A stretch of DNA of 64,000 nt. Source: Pyrofollis japonicus (GTDB taxonomy: Archaea > Thermoproteota > Thermoprotei_A > Sulfolobales > Pyrodictiaceae). Below are positions 36,747 through 45,514 of the stretch, one piece after another. The stretch is from contig NZ_AP028634.1 in the NCBI RefSeq assembly GCF_033097485.1, positions 1,045,126 to 1,109,125 of the forward strand, written 5' to 3'. Each line of letters begins with the position of its first letter. Positions within the stretch are counted from its first letter, which is position 1. A program made the position numbers and the translations under genes. A model generated the notes under the pieces. It was not told the origin of the DNA. It worked only from the letters and a program-made list of their open reading frames with translations, and searched no databases.

Positions 36747-37484
36747 TTGAACAAGGTTCTTGCAGCGCTTTCGCGTAAGCCGTTCGCAGTCATAGGGCAC
36801 CGGGGTGCGAGGGGGAGAGCCCCCGAAAACACGCTAACAGCTCTTCGCTACGCCATAAGTGTTGGAGCCGACATAGCCGAATTTGATGTCCAGCGCACGC
36901 GTGACGGAGTCCTAGTAGCCAGCCACGACCCAGTATTAAGGAGCCGGGAGGGAGTCGCGATAAATATCCGCGAATCTCTTTACGAAGAAGTTGCCCGTGT
37001 AGAGCTTCCTGGCGGCGAACATGTACCCCGAATAGAGGAAGTAATCAGTGAGGCCCGTGGAAAGATAGCGCTATTTCTAGAAGTCAAGGAGCCAAGCGAT
37101 ACTCGGCCCCTAATAGAGCTTGTGGAAGAGCATGGCGCCGATGACTATGTTGCCGTGATAAGCTTCCACGAGGAAGCAATAGCTGAGCTGAAGAAGATTA
37201 AACCCCATATACCTGGCGGCCTAATATATTTCAAGCCGCCAGGCCTCATAACTCAGTGCAAGAAGATAGGATGCGAAATCGTGCTGCCCAGGTACCCCTT
37301 AGCAACACCGAAGGCGGTTAGCTTCGCGCACCGCCTCGGACTAAAAGTAGTCGCGTGGACCGTGAATGACGAGAAACTATTCTATGAGATGCATAAGAGA
37401 AGTGTTGACGGGATAGCGACAGACTACCCAGACATAGGCGTAAGGATACGCGACTCCATAGCCCAAGGAAAAAGTATAGCATAG
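36747..37484 (+). CDS. ugpQ: Glycerophosphodiester phosphodiesterase
   Basis: Hydrolyses glycerophosphodiesters to glycerol phosphate and an alcohol. IGHRGARGRAPENTL has the first catalytic His and Glu, and AEFDVQRTRDGVLVASHDP the metal Glu/Asp and second His. EVKEP and VAWTVND finish the barrel. 245 residues, no signal peptide, so a cytoplasmic UgpQ-type form. TTG start. A GGCTAAAATAGCC palindrome (36732-36744) sits right before it, between the divergent genes, and may be an operator or promoter element. Confidence 0.9.
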   Translation: MNKVLAALSRKPFAVIGHRGARGRAPENTLTALRYAISVGADIAEFDVQRTRDGVLVASHDPVLRSREGVAINIRESLYEEVARVELPGGEHVPRIEEVISEARGKIALFLEVKEPSDTRPLIELVEEHGADDYVAVISFHEEAIAELKKIKPHIPGGLIYFKPPGLITQCKKIGCEIVLPRYPLATPKAVSFAHRLGLKVVAWTVNDEKLFYEMHKRSVDGIATDYPDIGVRIRDSIAQGKSIA

Positions 37485-37590
37485 CTCCCCGCTCAATGCC
37501 TGGTCTCGGCCCGGTTAACTCTTAATAAGGAGGGGTACCAAGCCCCATATACACCCGAATCGGGAAGAAAGAAGGGGGTGCGGCTCAGCC

Positions 37591-37758
37591 GTGTCGAGAA
37601 AGCTACGCCTAATAAGGAGGCTTGAGAGGCATCTTCGCAAACACCCTAACGACAAGCAGGCAAAAGAGCTATTGGAGGCGTTGAAGGAAGGTAGATACGA
37701 GTGGCGCGGTAAGAGCGTAGTAATAAAGCCTAAGGAGGCTGCAGCCCAGTCTAGCTAG
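37591..37758 (+). CDS. Small basic protein, 55 residues
   Basis: GTG start with a GGGGGTG element ten bases upstream and a CTTAATAAGG TATA about 65 bases upstream. The translation begins MSRKLRLIRRLERHLRKHPN and ends PKEAAAQSS. The middle (KQAKELLEALKEGRYEWRG) is a predicted helix then strand. High Arg/Lys content suggests RNA or ribosome binding. Supporting real coding: good start signals, conserved-looking composition and a stop that interlocks with the convergent gene. Not recognised. Confidence 0.65.
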   Translation: MSRKLRLIRRLERHLRKHPNDKQAKELLEALKEGRYEWRGKSVVIKPKEAAAQSS

Positions 37759-39356
37759 TTCTCTTTTTGCAGGGACACGACCCTCTTAGAGCCCGCACTA
37801 TAGTATTTACACCTAGTCCACGGTGGAGCAAGCAAGGGTTTTTCCTGAACATAGCTTCTTCTAAGCATTAGTGCGGCCTCGGCCTTGCAAAGCTCGTAGC
37901 CGAGGTAGGCGTAGTGACTCGGCTCAGAAGCTAGGCCTAGGAATGCTGCTGCCTTGTAGATTTCTTCGCCACGGGTACCCCGTATTTCCACTACTCCTTT
38001 TCTCCCGATGTAGATGTCTCTTATCTCGTCCTTCTCTACAGTGATTAGATGGCTTCCTGTTAGGTCTTGTCGAAAGCCGTGCCAGGCAGCGAGAATGGAT
38101 GCATCGAAGACCTTGTCTCTCCTCCGAGGCAGCCTTGGAGGTGGCTGTGGCCTCTTCTCCTTGGCTAGCAGCAGGTCTATTCCCAGGTCTTTGGGCGGCC
38201 TCTTCTTAAGCAAAGAAATACCCGTCATAGTGGCCGCTATCGCCGCCTCGGTTACGGCCATGGTGGTCTTCCTGCTCTCCTCTGTTACAAGCAGAATGCT
38301 TGCCCCGAGCTCGGCTACTAGCTGTGTAAGCACAGCCACTTGGCCAGGGCTATCAGCGTCGACAAGCTCGTAGACATTCGCTATTCCTGCGAGGATCGGC
38401 GTATCCTTAATAATCCTTGAAGCCATGTAGTAGGCCGCTATGCTTTCTCCAAATCCGTATCCCGGGGCAGTGAGGACGGGGTCGGCTACTGGGACTAGGC
38501 CCCTCTCCTGCGCCTTCTCCACGAGGTGTTTCAGCTTCTCTGCCCGCTCACTTGGCTCAGCTGGCAACGAGTAACCCTTGCCATATGGCGCAACGACTAC
38601 TGCGGTGCCCCGTGGAAGCACGTCGAACAACGGGTCATCCATGCCCAGGGTGAAGACGAGGCAGGCCAGGCCCTCAGAGACTGCCTCTGCCGCGAGGACG
38701 CGGTCAGGAGTATCAATGGCCACTGGCCTGCCTACGGCCTCGACTACGCGGCTTAGCGCCTTGAGTGCTTCATCTGTGCTCCAGCTAGAGGAGAACCCGG
38801 CAACAACTATGTCGGCACCACGGCGCAGAAGCTCACCGGCCTTCTCAGCTGCTTCCTCTACGTGATCCTCTCCCTGCTCAACATAAACCTCGGCCACCAC
38901 CACCAGTGGCGGTGGGCGTAACGGCACCTTGACCCCGCAAACCTCTACGCCTGGCGACTCCTCGTGGTAGCGGCGCAGCTCCTCTAACCACTTGTCTAGC
39001 ATGAGGCTCGGCTCCAGCCTCTTCAGCCGCTTCAGTTCCTCCAGCCCTTGTTCCCCAAGCTCGACGAGCAGGAGGAGGGTTCCAGGCTCTTCGGGCCCCT
39101 TGACGACGGGCGCGCCCGCTGCATCCTCTAGCTCATCTACACTGTAGCCCAGGGTCCCAGGCACGATAACTAGGTCGTAGCGCCCCTTATGCTCCATGAG
39201 TACTCTGCGAAGAAGCTCGCGAGGTATAAGTGCTGCAACCTCCACCGGCGCCTCTATGACCTCGAAGACCCAGCCAGTCTTCTCCGAGAGCATGGAGGCT
39301 AGGTCGCGCAGCCTTGGCGCCGCCCTCTTACCGGTGACGAGGGCTATTCGCGGCAA
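37755..39356 (-). CDS. Dihydropteroate-synthase-like protein (archaeal family)
   Basis: 533 residues, TTG start. A central TIM-barrel resembling dihydropteroate synthase: ADIVVAGFSSSWSTDEALKAL, then GRPVAIDTPDRVLAAEAV, and ADPVLTAPGYGFGES. This matches the family described as dihydropteroate synthase-related protein (TIGR00284-type). The pterin-binding signature is altered, so true synthase activity on p-aminobenzoate is doubtful; a role in archaeal pterin cofactor synthesis is inferred. A C-terminal 130-residue domain is extra. Convergent with the 55-residue gene; stops share CTAG. Confidence 0.82.
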   Translation of the reverse strand: MPRIALVTGKRAAPRLRDLASMLSEKTGWVFEVIEAPVEVAALIPRELLRRVLMEHKGRYDLVIVPGTLGYSVDELEDAAGAPVVKGPEEPGTLLLLVELGEQGLEELKRLKRLEPSLMLDKWLEELRRYHEESPGVEVCGVKVPLRPPPLVVVAEVYVEQGEDHVEEAAEKAGELLRRGADIVVAGFSSSWSTDEALKALSRVVEAVGRPVAIDTPDRVLAAEAVSEGLACLVFTLGMDDPLFDVLPRGTAVVVAPYGKGYSLPAEPSERAEKLKHLVEKAQERGLVPVADPVLTAPGYGFGESIAAYYMASRIIKDTPILAGIANVYELVDADSPGQVAVLTQLVAELGASILLVTEESRKTTMAVTEAAIAATMTGISLLKKRPPKDLGIDLLLAKEKRPQPPPRLPRRRDKVFDASILAAWHGFRQDLTGSHLITVEKDEIRDIYIGRKGVVEIRGTRGEEIYKAAAFLGLASEPSHYAYLGYELCKAEAALMLRRSYVQEKPLLAPPWTRCKYYSAGSKRVVSLQKEN

Positions 39357-39443
39357 GGTCTACCCTTCTCCCAGGTACCTGGAGCACCAAGGAAGCAATA
39401 TTACTATCTGTGAGCACCGGGAATCGTTCAGAGGCGCGACACT

Positions 39444-40307
39444 ATGGCAGCGAAGAGAGCTATTGAAGCCATAGCGCTGGGCGTTGGCGTAGTGGAGGCT
39501 CTTATATGCCTGCTTGGCGGCGTAGTTGGCTGCAAGGCAGTAACAGCTATCGGTGGGGAGGGAGCCTATATGGCGATAGGGCTCATAGTCTACGTCCTCA
39601 TCAGCGGGGTTGCCGGCATAAGGCTGGTCTCAGGCCTCACGCTTGGCGCATCTACGGGCGTGCTTCTAAAGACACTGATCAATCTGCCCCGTCCTCCGAG
39701 CTCCGAGTGGCTTGTACCTGCAAGCGGTCCTGGATTCCCTAGTGGTCACGCGCTCATGTCTACACTGTTCTGGGGCATAGTTGCAGCTGAGACCCGGAGC
39801 CCCCTAGTGTTGCTGGGTGGCTCGTTGTCGGTGGCAGCTGTTTCGGCCTCCAGGCTCGTGCTACACGTACACTATTCCAGGGACATTGTTGGCGGCATAA
39901 TCGTCGGCTCGGTTCTGGCACTAATTTACTTCTCTGCGAGGATGAGGCTCTGCAGTCTGCGCCTCGCGACAGTGCTCGTCGCGGCTTCAGCCCCCCTGGC
40001 AGCTGTAGCGTTGCTCGCTTCGCCCAGCTACAGCTCTGCACAGCACGTTATGGGGATAGTCCTAGGCTTAGCGGCTGGCCTCGCAATCCTCTACACGGGG
40101 GTAGGCAAGGAGAGCCTTGTAGAGAAACTAGGAGCCCTTGGGACTCTCCTAGCGCTCACGTGGTCAGGGCTTGGCGCCATCGCAGCGAAGCTCTCCTCTG
40201 GCTCCCCCATCTCGGTGCTCGGTTTTGCTCTCTTCGCGTTCCTGGTAACGACTTCTCGGCCAATAGCATTGCTCCTGGTATTGGCGCGTAAAGAGGAAAA
40301 GAGATGA
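39444..40307 (+). CDS. PAP2-superfamily membrane phosphatase, classical type
   Basis: 287 residues, eight or so hydrophobic segments. The full PAP2 signature is present: KTLINLPRPP, GPGFPSGHALMS and SRLVLHVHYSRDIVGG. Probably dephosphorylates undecaprenol-like or archaeal isoprenoid diphosphates. The C-terminal third is an additional four-TM block. This is the second PAP2 gene in six kilobases but belongs to a different subgroup. ATG with GAGGCG upstream. Confidence 0.9.
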   Translation: MAAKRAIEAIALGVGVVEALICLLGGVVGCKAVTAIGGEGAYMAIGLIVYVLISGVAGIRLVSGLTLGASTGVLLKTLINLPRPPSSEWLVPASGPGFPSGHALMSTLFWGIVAAETRSPLVLLGGSLSVAAVSASRLVLHVHYSRDIVGGIIVGSVLALIYFSARMRLCSLRLATVLVAASAPLAAVALLASPSYSSAQHVMGIVLGLAAGLAILYTGVGKESLVEKLGALGTLLALTWSGLGAIAAKLSSGSPISVLGFALFAFLVTTSRPIALLLVLARKEEKR

Positions 40308-40372
40308 GCAAAGCAACTATCGCTACTATTCACCAAAATAGTTGAATATAAAAACAGCGTGGTCCCTAGGGG

Positions 40373-41758
40373 CTAGTTTAGCGTCTTCCAGGGCCTTTTC
40401 GCAAAGTGTCGCAGCAACAGTCTTGCAGCAACAACGATTGGGTCCCATACAGGGTTGGCTCCCGGCCAGTAGGATATATCGTAGCTGAACAGATCCCACA
40501 CCGTGCCGTGGCCCCAGATAAGCGCTGCCACAACGTTTACGCGCCAAAACGCGCTTGCATCCTCGGAGACGGCTTGTGCTCCGAGAAGCCTGCCAGTCTC
40601 CTCGTCAGCGATAACCTTGAGCCTTATCTCTGGCCCTCCACCGAAGTAGTGTGCCTTCGTCCTTGCAGTAAGCGTTGCAGCAACTGGTTTGAACCCGTAC
40701 CTGCTGGCCTCTTCTTCTCGTAGACCTGTGGCCGCGACGTAGAGCCCGAAGGCGCCGAAGGCGCTTGAGCGCAATACACCCGGAAACACAGCGTCCCCGC
40801 CAGCAATATTGGTGCCAGCGACGTAGCCCTGCTTGTTAGCGGCAGGCGCGAACGGCCACCAAACCCTCCCACCAGTTATAATGTCCCTCGTCTCAACGGC
40901 GTCGCCGATAGCATAGATGTACTCGTTGCTAGTCCTCATCCTCTCATCTGTCCAAATGGCGCCCGTCTCGCCTATTCGTAGCCCAGCCTTCTCGGCCAAC
41001 GCCGTATCGGGAACTATTCCCGGAGACACTATGAAGGCATCAGCCTCCACCGAGTCGCCGCCCTCTAGAACGACTCGCCTCGCCACGCCACCATCGCCTT
41101 CAATAGACACAGCCCTCTTGCCGAGCACGAGTTCAACTCCCCTGCTCCTCGCCTTCTCCTCAACAACCTCAGCCATTTCCGGGTCGAGAACCTTGTTGGC
41201 CAAGTGGTCACGGCTATGTATGAGGACTACCTCCCTACCAAGCTCAGCAATATTGTCGGCAGCCTCTATGCCGGTATAGCCACCCCCTATGACGGCTACT
41301 CGCTTAACACTGTTATCGACAACGTACTTCCTTATAGCATCAGCCTCGTCGAGACTATGCAGCGCAAAGACATTTTTATACATGAGCCACTCTCGCGGAA
41401 CACGTGGCTTAGCACCAGTAGCCAATACGAGGTAATCATACTCGTAGACGCCTTCCTCGCCGCTCCTTGTACGGTACCTTATCCTCCTCGCATCAGCCTC
41501 AACGTCTACGACCTCGGTGTATAGGTTAATCTTTATCCCGCGCTTCTTCGTAAACTCCTCCGGAGAATAGTACAGTAACTCCTCTAGTCGCTTAACGCGG
41601 CAGCCGAGATAGTAGGGTGTGCCGCAGAGGGCGAAACTAACCCACCCAGACTTCTCGAACACCACGACCTCGGCCTTGTCGCGGAGCAAGCGCTTGACAC
41701 GACTAGCAGCACTCATACCAGCCGCTCCAGCACCCACAACAGCAACCCGGAGAACCAT
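40373..41758 (-). CDS. CoA-disulfide reductase / NAD(P)H oxidase family flavoprotein
   Basis: 461 residues. FAD loop VVGAGAAGMSAASR, active-site C45 in SFALCGTPYY (family SFxxCGxPYYIG), NAD loop VAVIGGGYTGIEAA, FAD-binding YAIGDAVE, then the C-terminal dimerisation domain. In hyperthermophiles members reduce CoA disulfide, sulfur/polysulfide or O2. With anaerobic sulfur metabolism common in this group, a sulfur/CoA-dependent NAD(P)H role is plausible. ATG start. Monocistronic. Confidence 0.93.
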   Translation of the reverse strand: MVLRVAVVGAGAAGMSAASRVKRLLRDKAEVVVFEKSGWVSFALCGTPYYLGCRVKRLEELLYYSPEEFTKKRGIKINLYTEVVDVEADARRIRYRTRSGEEGVYEYDYLVLATGAKPRVPREWLMYKNVFALHSLDEADAIRKYVVDNSVKRVAVIGGGYTGIEAADNIAELGREVVLIHSRDHLANKVLDPEMAEVVEEKARSRGVELVLGKRAVSIEGDGGVARRVVLEGGDSVEADAFIVSPGIVPDTALAEKAGLRIGETGAIWTDERMRTSNEYIYAIGDAVETRDIITGGRVWWPFAPAANKQGYVAGTNIAGGDAVFPGVLRSSAFGAFGLYVAATGLREEEASRYGFKPVAATLTARTKAHYFGGGPEIRLKVIADEETGRLLGAQAVSEDASAFWRVNVVAALIWGHGTVWDLFSYDISYWPGANPVWDPIVVAARLLLRHFAKRPWKTLN

Positions 41759-41860
41759 TACACATGCCCTCCACGAACACTATATGGGCTCCTCAAGGTA
41801 CAAAGACTTAACTATGCTAAAGAAAACCAGGGGTAACGGCCTAGCACCAAGACACCTCTC

Positions 41861-42430
41861 TTAGTCCTCAGCCCTGACCTCCCTAAGCGTCTTATAAATC
41901 GGGCCACTCCTCGTCAATATGCTCTGCTTAAGCCTAACAGACTCAAGCACTATCTCGCCAACCTCCTCTTCGGCCAGCTCGTGGAGAAGCTTCACAACCC
42001 TATCGATGTTACGCCGCCCCTTAATCCTAGCAAGAGTAACATGTGGCACAAACTCCTCCCTCTCTGGCCGGAACCCCAGGCGGCGAAGACCATGCTCAAT
42101 CTCCTTGTAGATCCTCGTAAGCTCGTCAGCGCCCTCGCTCACACCAACCCATATAACCCTCGGGTTACTCGTGCTTGGAAACGCCCCGACACCTCTAAGC
42201 CTAATAACCACCCGCCTCGGCCTAGCAGACTCAATAACCCTCGCGATCTCGTCAACCATGCCCATTGGAATATTGCCTAGAAACCTTATCGTAATATGCA
42301 GGTTCTGGTCCTCAACAGGCTTCATGGGCGCACCAGTAGCGACAAACGCATCACGAATAGCAACAAGCCTAGCAATAACCCTAGGATCCTCTATATCCAC
42401 AGCTATAAACGCCCTAATAGTCTCGGACAA
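41861..42430 (-). CDS. thpR: RNA 2',3'-cyclic phosphodiesterase (2'-5' RNA ligase family)
   Basis: 2H phosphoesterase of 189 residues. The paired catalytic motifs are H45-I-T47 (LHITIRFLG) and H130-V-T132 (PHVTLARI). It opens RNA 2',3'-cyclic phosphates to 2'-phosphates, with possible ligase side activity; relevant to tRNA intron processing. TTG start. Adjacent to tRNA-Gly on the opposite strand. Confidence 0.94.
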   Translation of the reverse strand: MSETIRAFIAVDIEDPRVIARLVAIRDAFVATGAPMKPVEDQNLHITIRFLGNIPMGMVDEIARVIESARPRRVVIRLRGVGAFPSTSNPRVIWVGVSEGADELTRIYKEIEHGLRRLGFRPEREEFVPHVTLARIKGRRNIDRVVKLLHELAEEEVGEIVLESVRLKQSILTRSGPIYKTLREVRAED

Positions 42431-42554
42431 GGCTCACCACAACCCAGAGCTCCAAGCCAGGGACAACAAGACGCAACCAACTAAATGAATGTTAATGAAC
42501 CAAGCAAAATAAAACCCGGAACCCAGGCAAAACAAATACACAATACACGGGGGT

Positions 42555-42633
42555 GCGGCGGTCGTCTAGCCTGGACTAGGACGCCGGCCTCCCAAGCCGG
42601 TGATCCCGGGTTCAAATCCCGGCCGCCGCACCA
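42555..42633 (+). tRNA. tRNA-Gly (CCC)
   Basis: Acceptor GCGGCGG/CCGCCGC, A73 and encoded CCA at 42631-42633. Anticodon arm CCGGC-CTCCCAA-GCCGG gives anticodon CCC. T-arm CCGGG-TTCAAAT-CCCGG. No intron. The gene marks the left edge of the AT-rich island that follows. Confidence 0.96.
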
Positions 42634-42756
42634 ACTCCTCTTTCATCGCTGTCCGTCAACAAAGAAGTCCTCGGTGAAGCATTCTATTCGTATAATATTC
42701 CCTGGTTTGATGGTCAACCGGTAGCCGTCCCGTAGAGCGAATCACGGCATGTTGCA

Positions 42757-42772
42757 GTATTAATTGTAATAC
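42757..42772. promoter_or_regulatory. Palindrome, candidate operator of the toxin-antitoxin pair
   Basis: GTATTA-ATTG-TAATAC is a perfect inverted repeat 68 bases before the antitoxin start. Toxin-antitoxin complexes usually repress their own promoter at such sites. The rest of spacer 42634-42839 shows no gene. Confidence 0.45.
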
Positions 42773-42839
42773 CCGTTTCTTACGCGATAACTTAATCAGT
42801 CCATAGACAAGCAGATAGAAAGCTGGAGGTCGCCGCGAA

Positions 42840-43055
42840 TTGTCAGCAGCTATTGAGAAGGCTATCCTAGAGGAGATTCGGAGCCTCAAAACGATACTGG
42901 AACGTATAGAAGCTTTACTAGAAGAGCGCCTTATAGGTCTTGAAGAACCCTTACCGGATGAAGTTAAAGCAATCAAGGAGTATGAAAACGAAAAGAGGAG
43001 TGGTAAGGTGGAGCTATTAAGGCTAGAGGACATTATCAAGGAGAGTGTAGAGTAA
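42840..43055 (+). CDS. Antitoxin of RelBE/ParDE-type pair
   Basis: 71 residues, TTG start with GGAGGT ten bases upstream. Mostly helical: IEKAILEEIRSLKTILERIEALLEERL, then an acidic C-terminal part ending RLEDIIKESVE that would wrap the toxin. No ribbon-helix-helix is obvious. Identified mainly by its size and its position one base before the toxin gene. Confidence 0.8.
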   Translation: MSAAIEKAILEEIRSLKTILERIEALLEERLIGLEEPLPDEVKAIKEYENEKRSGKVELLRLEDIIKESVE

Positions 43056-43056
43056 G

Positions 43057-43317
43057 GTGAGGTACGAGGTACATCTTACGCGAAAGGCTAAGAAACAGCT
43101 TGATAATCTAGATCCTCAAGTAAGAAAAAGAATCCTTGAAGCGTTACTAGTGCTTAGAGACTACGGCTTTACACAAAGGCTTGACATTAAGAAGCTTAAG
43201 GGCTATAAAAATCATTACAGGTTTCGCGTCGGTGAATACCGTGTCCTATTTGAACTAGAGAAGCCAAATAAGATAATAATCTATGCCATTCTTCCGAGAA
43301 AACAAGCATATCAATAA
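43057..43317 (+). CDS. RelE/ParE-family toxin
   Basis: 86 residues. VHLTRKAKKQLDNLDPQVRKR at the start, then KLKGYKNHYRFRVGEYRVLF, the signature of RelE/ParE toxins, and a final AILPRKQAY strand with basic residues. RelE forms cut ribosome-bound mRNA, ParE forms poison gyrase; the basic residues favour an mRNA interferase. GTG start one base after the antitoxin stop. Confidence 0.9.
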   Translation: MRYEVHLTRKAKKQLDNLDPQVRKRILEALLVLRDYGFTQRLDIKKLKGYKNHYRFRVGEYRVLFELEKPNKIIIYAILPRKQAYQ

Positions 43318-43533
43318 AAATCTAGTTAATATTATTTGATAATTTGATAATTAGATCAGAATTGCTTAAAGATAAGCAGAGACTTGAATATGCTATCAGG
43401 AATTAAATGACACGAATAATTCATTTATGATACTTCACTATGGTATTGTTAAAAAAAGACCAAAGCTAAGGCTTAGATATTTGCCTAAATTTGCTATTAG
43501 TCTTAATTTCGGAAGTTGTTCGGGGGTTAAGCA

Positions 43534-44151
43534 GTGACAAACTGTAATCGTTGTGTCATTTTGCTTGACGTTTCTAAAGAGAGCCAAATATTGGGTTATG
43601 GTGTTATAATTCTTGATGAAAATACTATTAGACATTTTTGGAGACTTATATGTGGAGTTTGGGCTCCCTTGACTCGTGCATCTATACACTGCAAGGAACT
43701 TCTAGAGGCATCCATGTGGGGATTTAAGTGGAGTATACATATGCGTCTAGAACCTTATATACGTCATAATCTGATTAAGGCACTTAATCAGGCTAGAATG
43801 ATTATTTTAGCCTCTGTGCGTAAACTTATGGATGCTATTGATTTTATTATCATAAGAAGTGCTAGTATTTGTAGTACTTTAGTAGTAATACATGATGGAG
43901 GTCCGGAAGAGAATAAATGTGCTAACATAATTAAACGACGTGCAAGGAAAGAAGGGCTAAATGTTTATATACATGGAAAATATACACCTGCACTAATGCT
44001 CGCTGATTATATTGCTGGCATTGCGCGTAATCTTGTTCTAATAAAGCTACAGCCACCTCAAGGTAAAAAAACTCCACATAAATACAATACATATATAGGA
44101 GCTTATAAGAGACTTTACAAGCTAAAGGGAAAAGTGCACGAATTCTTATAG
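43534..44151 (+). CDS. DUF3800/RNase-H-fold-like protein
   Basis: 205 residues, GTG start with GGGGG seven bases upstream. N-terminal strand VILLDVSKES places D12 where DUF3800 proteins have their DESG aspartate. Other acidic residues are E55 (HCKELLE), D121 (VVIHDGG) and D158 in PALMLADYIAGIAR, the last close to the DUF3800 C-terminal motif QxADxxA. The four acids in this order resemble an RNase-H-type active site. I call it a putative nuclease. First gene of an AT-rich three-gene operon. The 216-base spacer before it is AT-rich, with a tandem ATTTGATA repeat at 43334-43349. Confidence 0.6.
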   Translation: MTNCNRCVILLDVSKESQILGYGVIILDENTIRHFWRLICGVWAPLTRASIHCKELLEASMWGFKWSIHMRLEPYIRHNLIKALNQARMIILASVRKLMDAIDFIIIRSASICSTLVVIHDGGPEENKCANIIKRRARKEGLNVYIHGKYTPALMLADYIAGIARNLVLIKLQPPQGKKTPHKYNTYIGAYKRLYKLKGKVHEFL

Positions 44152-44162
44152 GGTGTTAATTT

Positions 44163-45509
44163 ATGAGTGCTAGAACGGCTATGTATGCTTTGCGTGATAT
44201 AGCGCGTGAAATAATAGTTCTTCACGAGCCTGCAAATCCGGGTCTTGAGTCTAATCTTCGCCGCGTGTCTAAATGCCTTGATGCTGGTGGCGCTTTATAT
44301 GGTTATTATGGTAGTGGTAAGAGCTTGTTATCGCTACTTTACTCGCTTTATAAGACATTGCTAGGTGAGCCAACAGTGGTTATAGAAGCATATTCAGTTT
44401 TACGCTCACGGAGAGAACAATCATTTAGTTCCTTTTCTCCGACCTTGGAAGTGTTAGGTATCCTCAATGAAAGTATTAATAATGGCGAAAAAGTAGGGCA
44501 TGCGATTACTAGGTGGCTAGAAAGTATCGGAGACGGAGCTAAATTAAAGCTTAATGATCTCTATGATATATTTAGACGCTTCATGGATGTGAAAATTTCA
44601 ATATCGGGTGAAGGATTTGAAAAACTTTTAAACCTAATAGATATATTAGAGGAGAAACTTCATATAGCCCATATAGTTGTTGACGAATTTGAGAGACTTA
44701 TTGTAAATCCAAATGTCTATGGATATAGAACTAGAGGGGAGTTATTTGAAGATTTCTTTATGTTTGTCGACAGAAAAAGACCAAATGTCGGGCTTTCAAT
44801 TCCTCATACACTTCGTAGCATGTTAGACTTAGAAACTATAGCAAGGATGCAACCCATGACACAGATTATTTACGAGGAAAAAGAATTATTGGCACTTTTT
44901 GAGAGATTTGCTCGTGTAAGAGCACCTTCACACCTTGTAGAAAAACTTATAAATGAGTTAAAAGAACTCGGAATATACTTTAAGGTTCCTAGAGCAGTTG
45001 TGAGTCTTGTCAACGAGGCACTTGAAAGAAAAGATTTGAGAGAAATTGCTTCAGAAAGAATAAAATTCCTCTGTCTTGTTGCATATAATTTCCGAACCAA
45101 AAGTTTTAGAAAAAGATCTCTTTTATGCTTGTTTTACGCATATGCGTGGCTTAGGCAAGACATCTTTGATCCCATAAGCGAAGAAAAGCTATCTAATATG
45201 TTAAAGAGCGTCTGCTCTCTAGTACATGATGCTATATCTGGTAAAATTTTACGAAGTCTGCACAATAAATTCTATGAAAGCCTTATAGAGGTTTGTGGTG
45301 CGATGGATCCTCGAAGTATACTTAGAATAGCACGCAATTATAACATTCTTGAGAGGCTTGGTTCAGTATATGTATTATCGCCTCAAGCTATAGATAATCT
45401 TCTCTCTTCAATACAAGGTGAATTAGCAGACATATTGACGAAAAGTTATGAAATACGATTTGAACCTAGATCGCTTCTTGTAGAGCTTCAGCTTTATGGT
45501 AGGGAGTGA
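44163..45509 (+). CDS. P-loop ATPase, AAA+/STAND-like, unknown family
   Basis: 448 residues. Walker A GYYGSGKS at 47-54; Walker B HIVVDEFERLI with D174/E175; a possible sensor region GLSIPHTLRSML follows at 209-220. Residues about 240-320 look like an AAA lid and 330-448 like winged-helix turns (SVYVLSPQAIDNLLSSIQ). The GxYGSGKS plus DEFE pairing is seen in ATPases of phage-defence systems such as BREX, but also elsewhere, so this is only suggestive. ATG starts 12 bases after the upstream stop; a DUF3800-type nuclease and a helical protein flank it. Confidence 0.8.
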   Translation: MSARTAMYALRDIAREIIVLHEPANPGLESNLRRVSKCLDAGGALYGYYGSGKSLLSLLYSLYKTLLGEPTVVIEAYSVLRSRREQSFSSFSPTLEVLGILNESINNGEKVGHAITRWLESIGDGAKLKLNDLYDIFRRFMDVKISISGEGFEKLLNLIDILEEKLHIAHIVVDEFERLIVNPNVYGYRTRGELFEDFFMFVDRKRPNVGLSIPHTLRSMLDLETIARMQPMTQIIYEEKELLALFERFARVRAPSHLVEKLINELKELGIYFKVPRAVVSLVNEALERKDLREIASERIKFLCLVAYNFRTKSFRKRSLLCLFYAYAWLRQDIFDPISEEKLSNMLKSVCSLVHDAISGKILRSLHNKFYESLIEVCGAMDPRSILRIARNYNILERLGSVYVLSPQAIDNLLSSIQGELADILTKSYEIRFEPRSLLVELQLYGRE

Positions 45510-45514
45510 TTTTT

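Noticed and set aside
44163-45509. Naming the ATPase as a BREX or similar defence component
   Set aside because: The shared GSGKS and DEFE features are too general; no other BREX gene is present.
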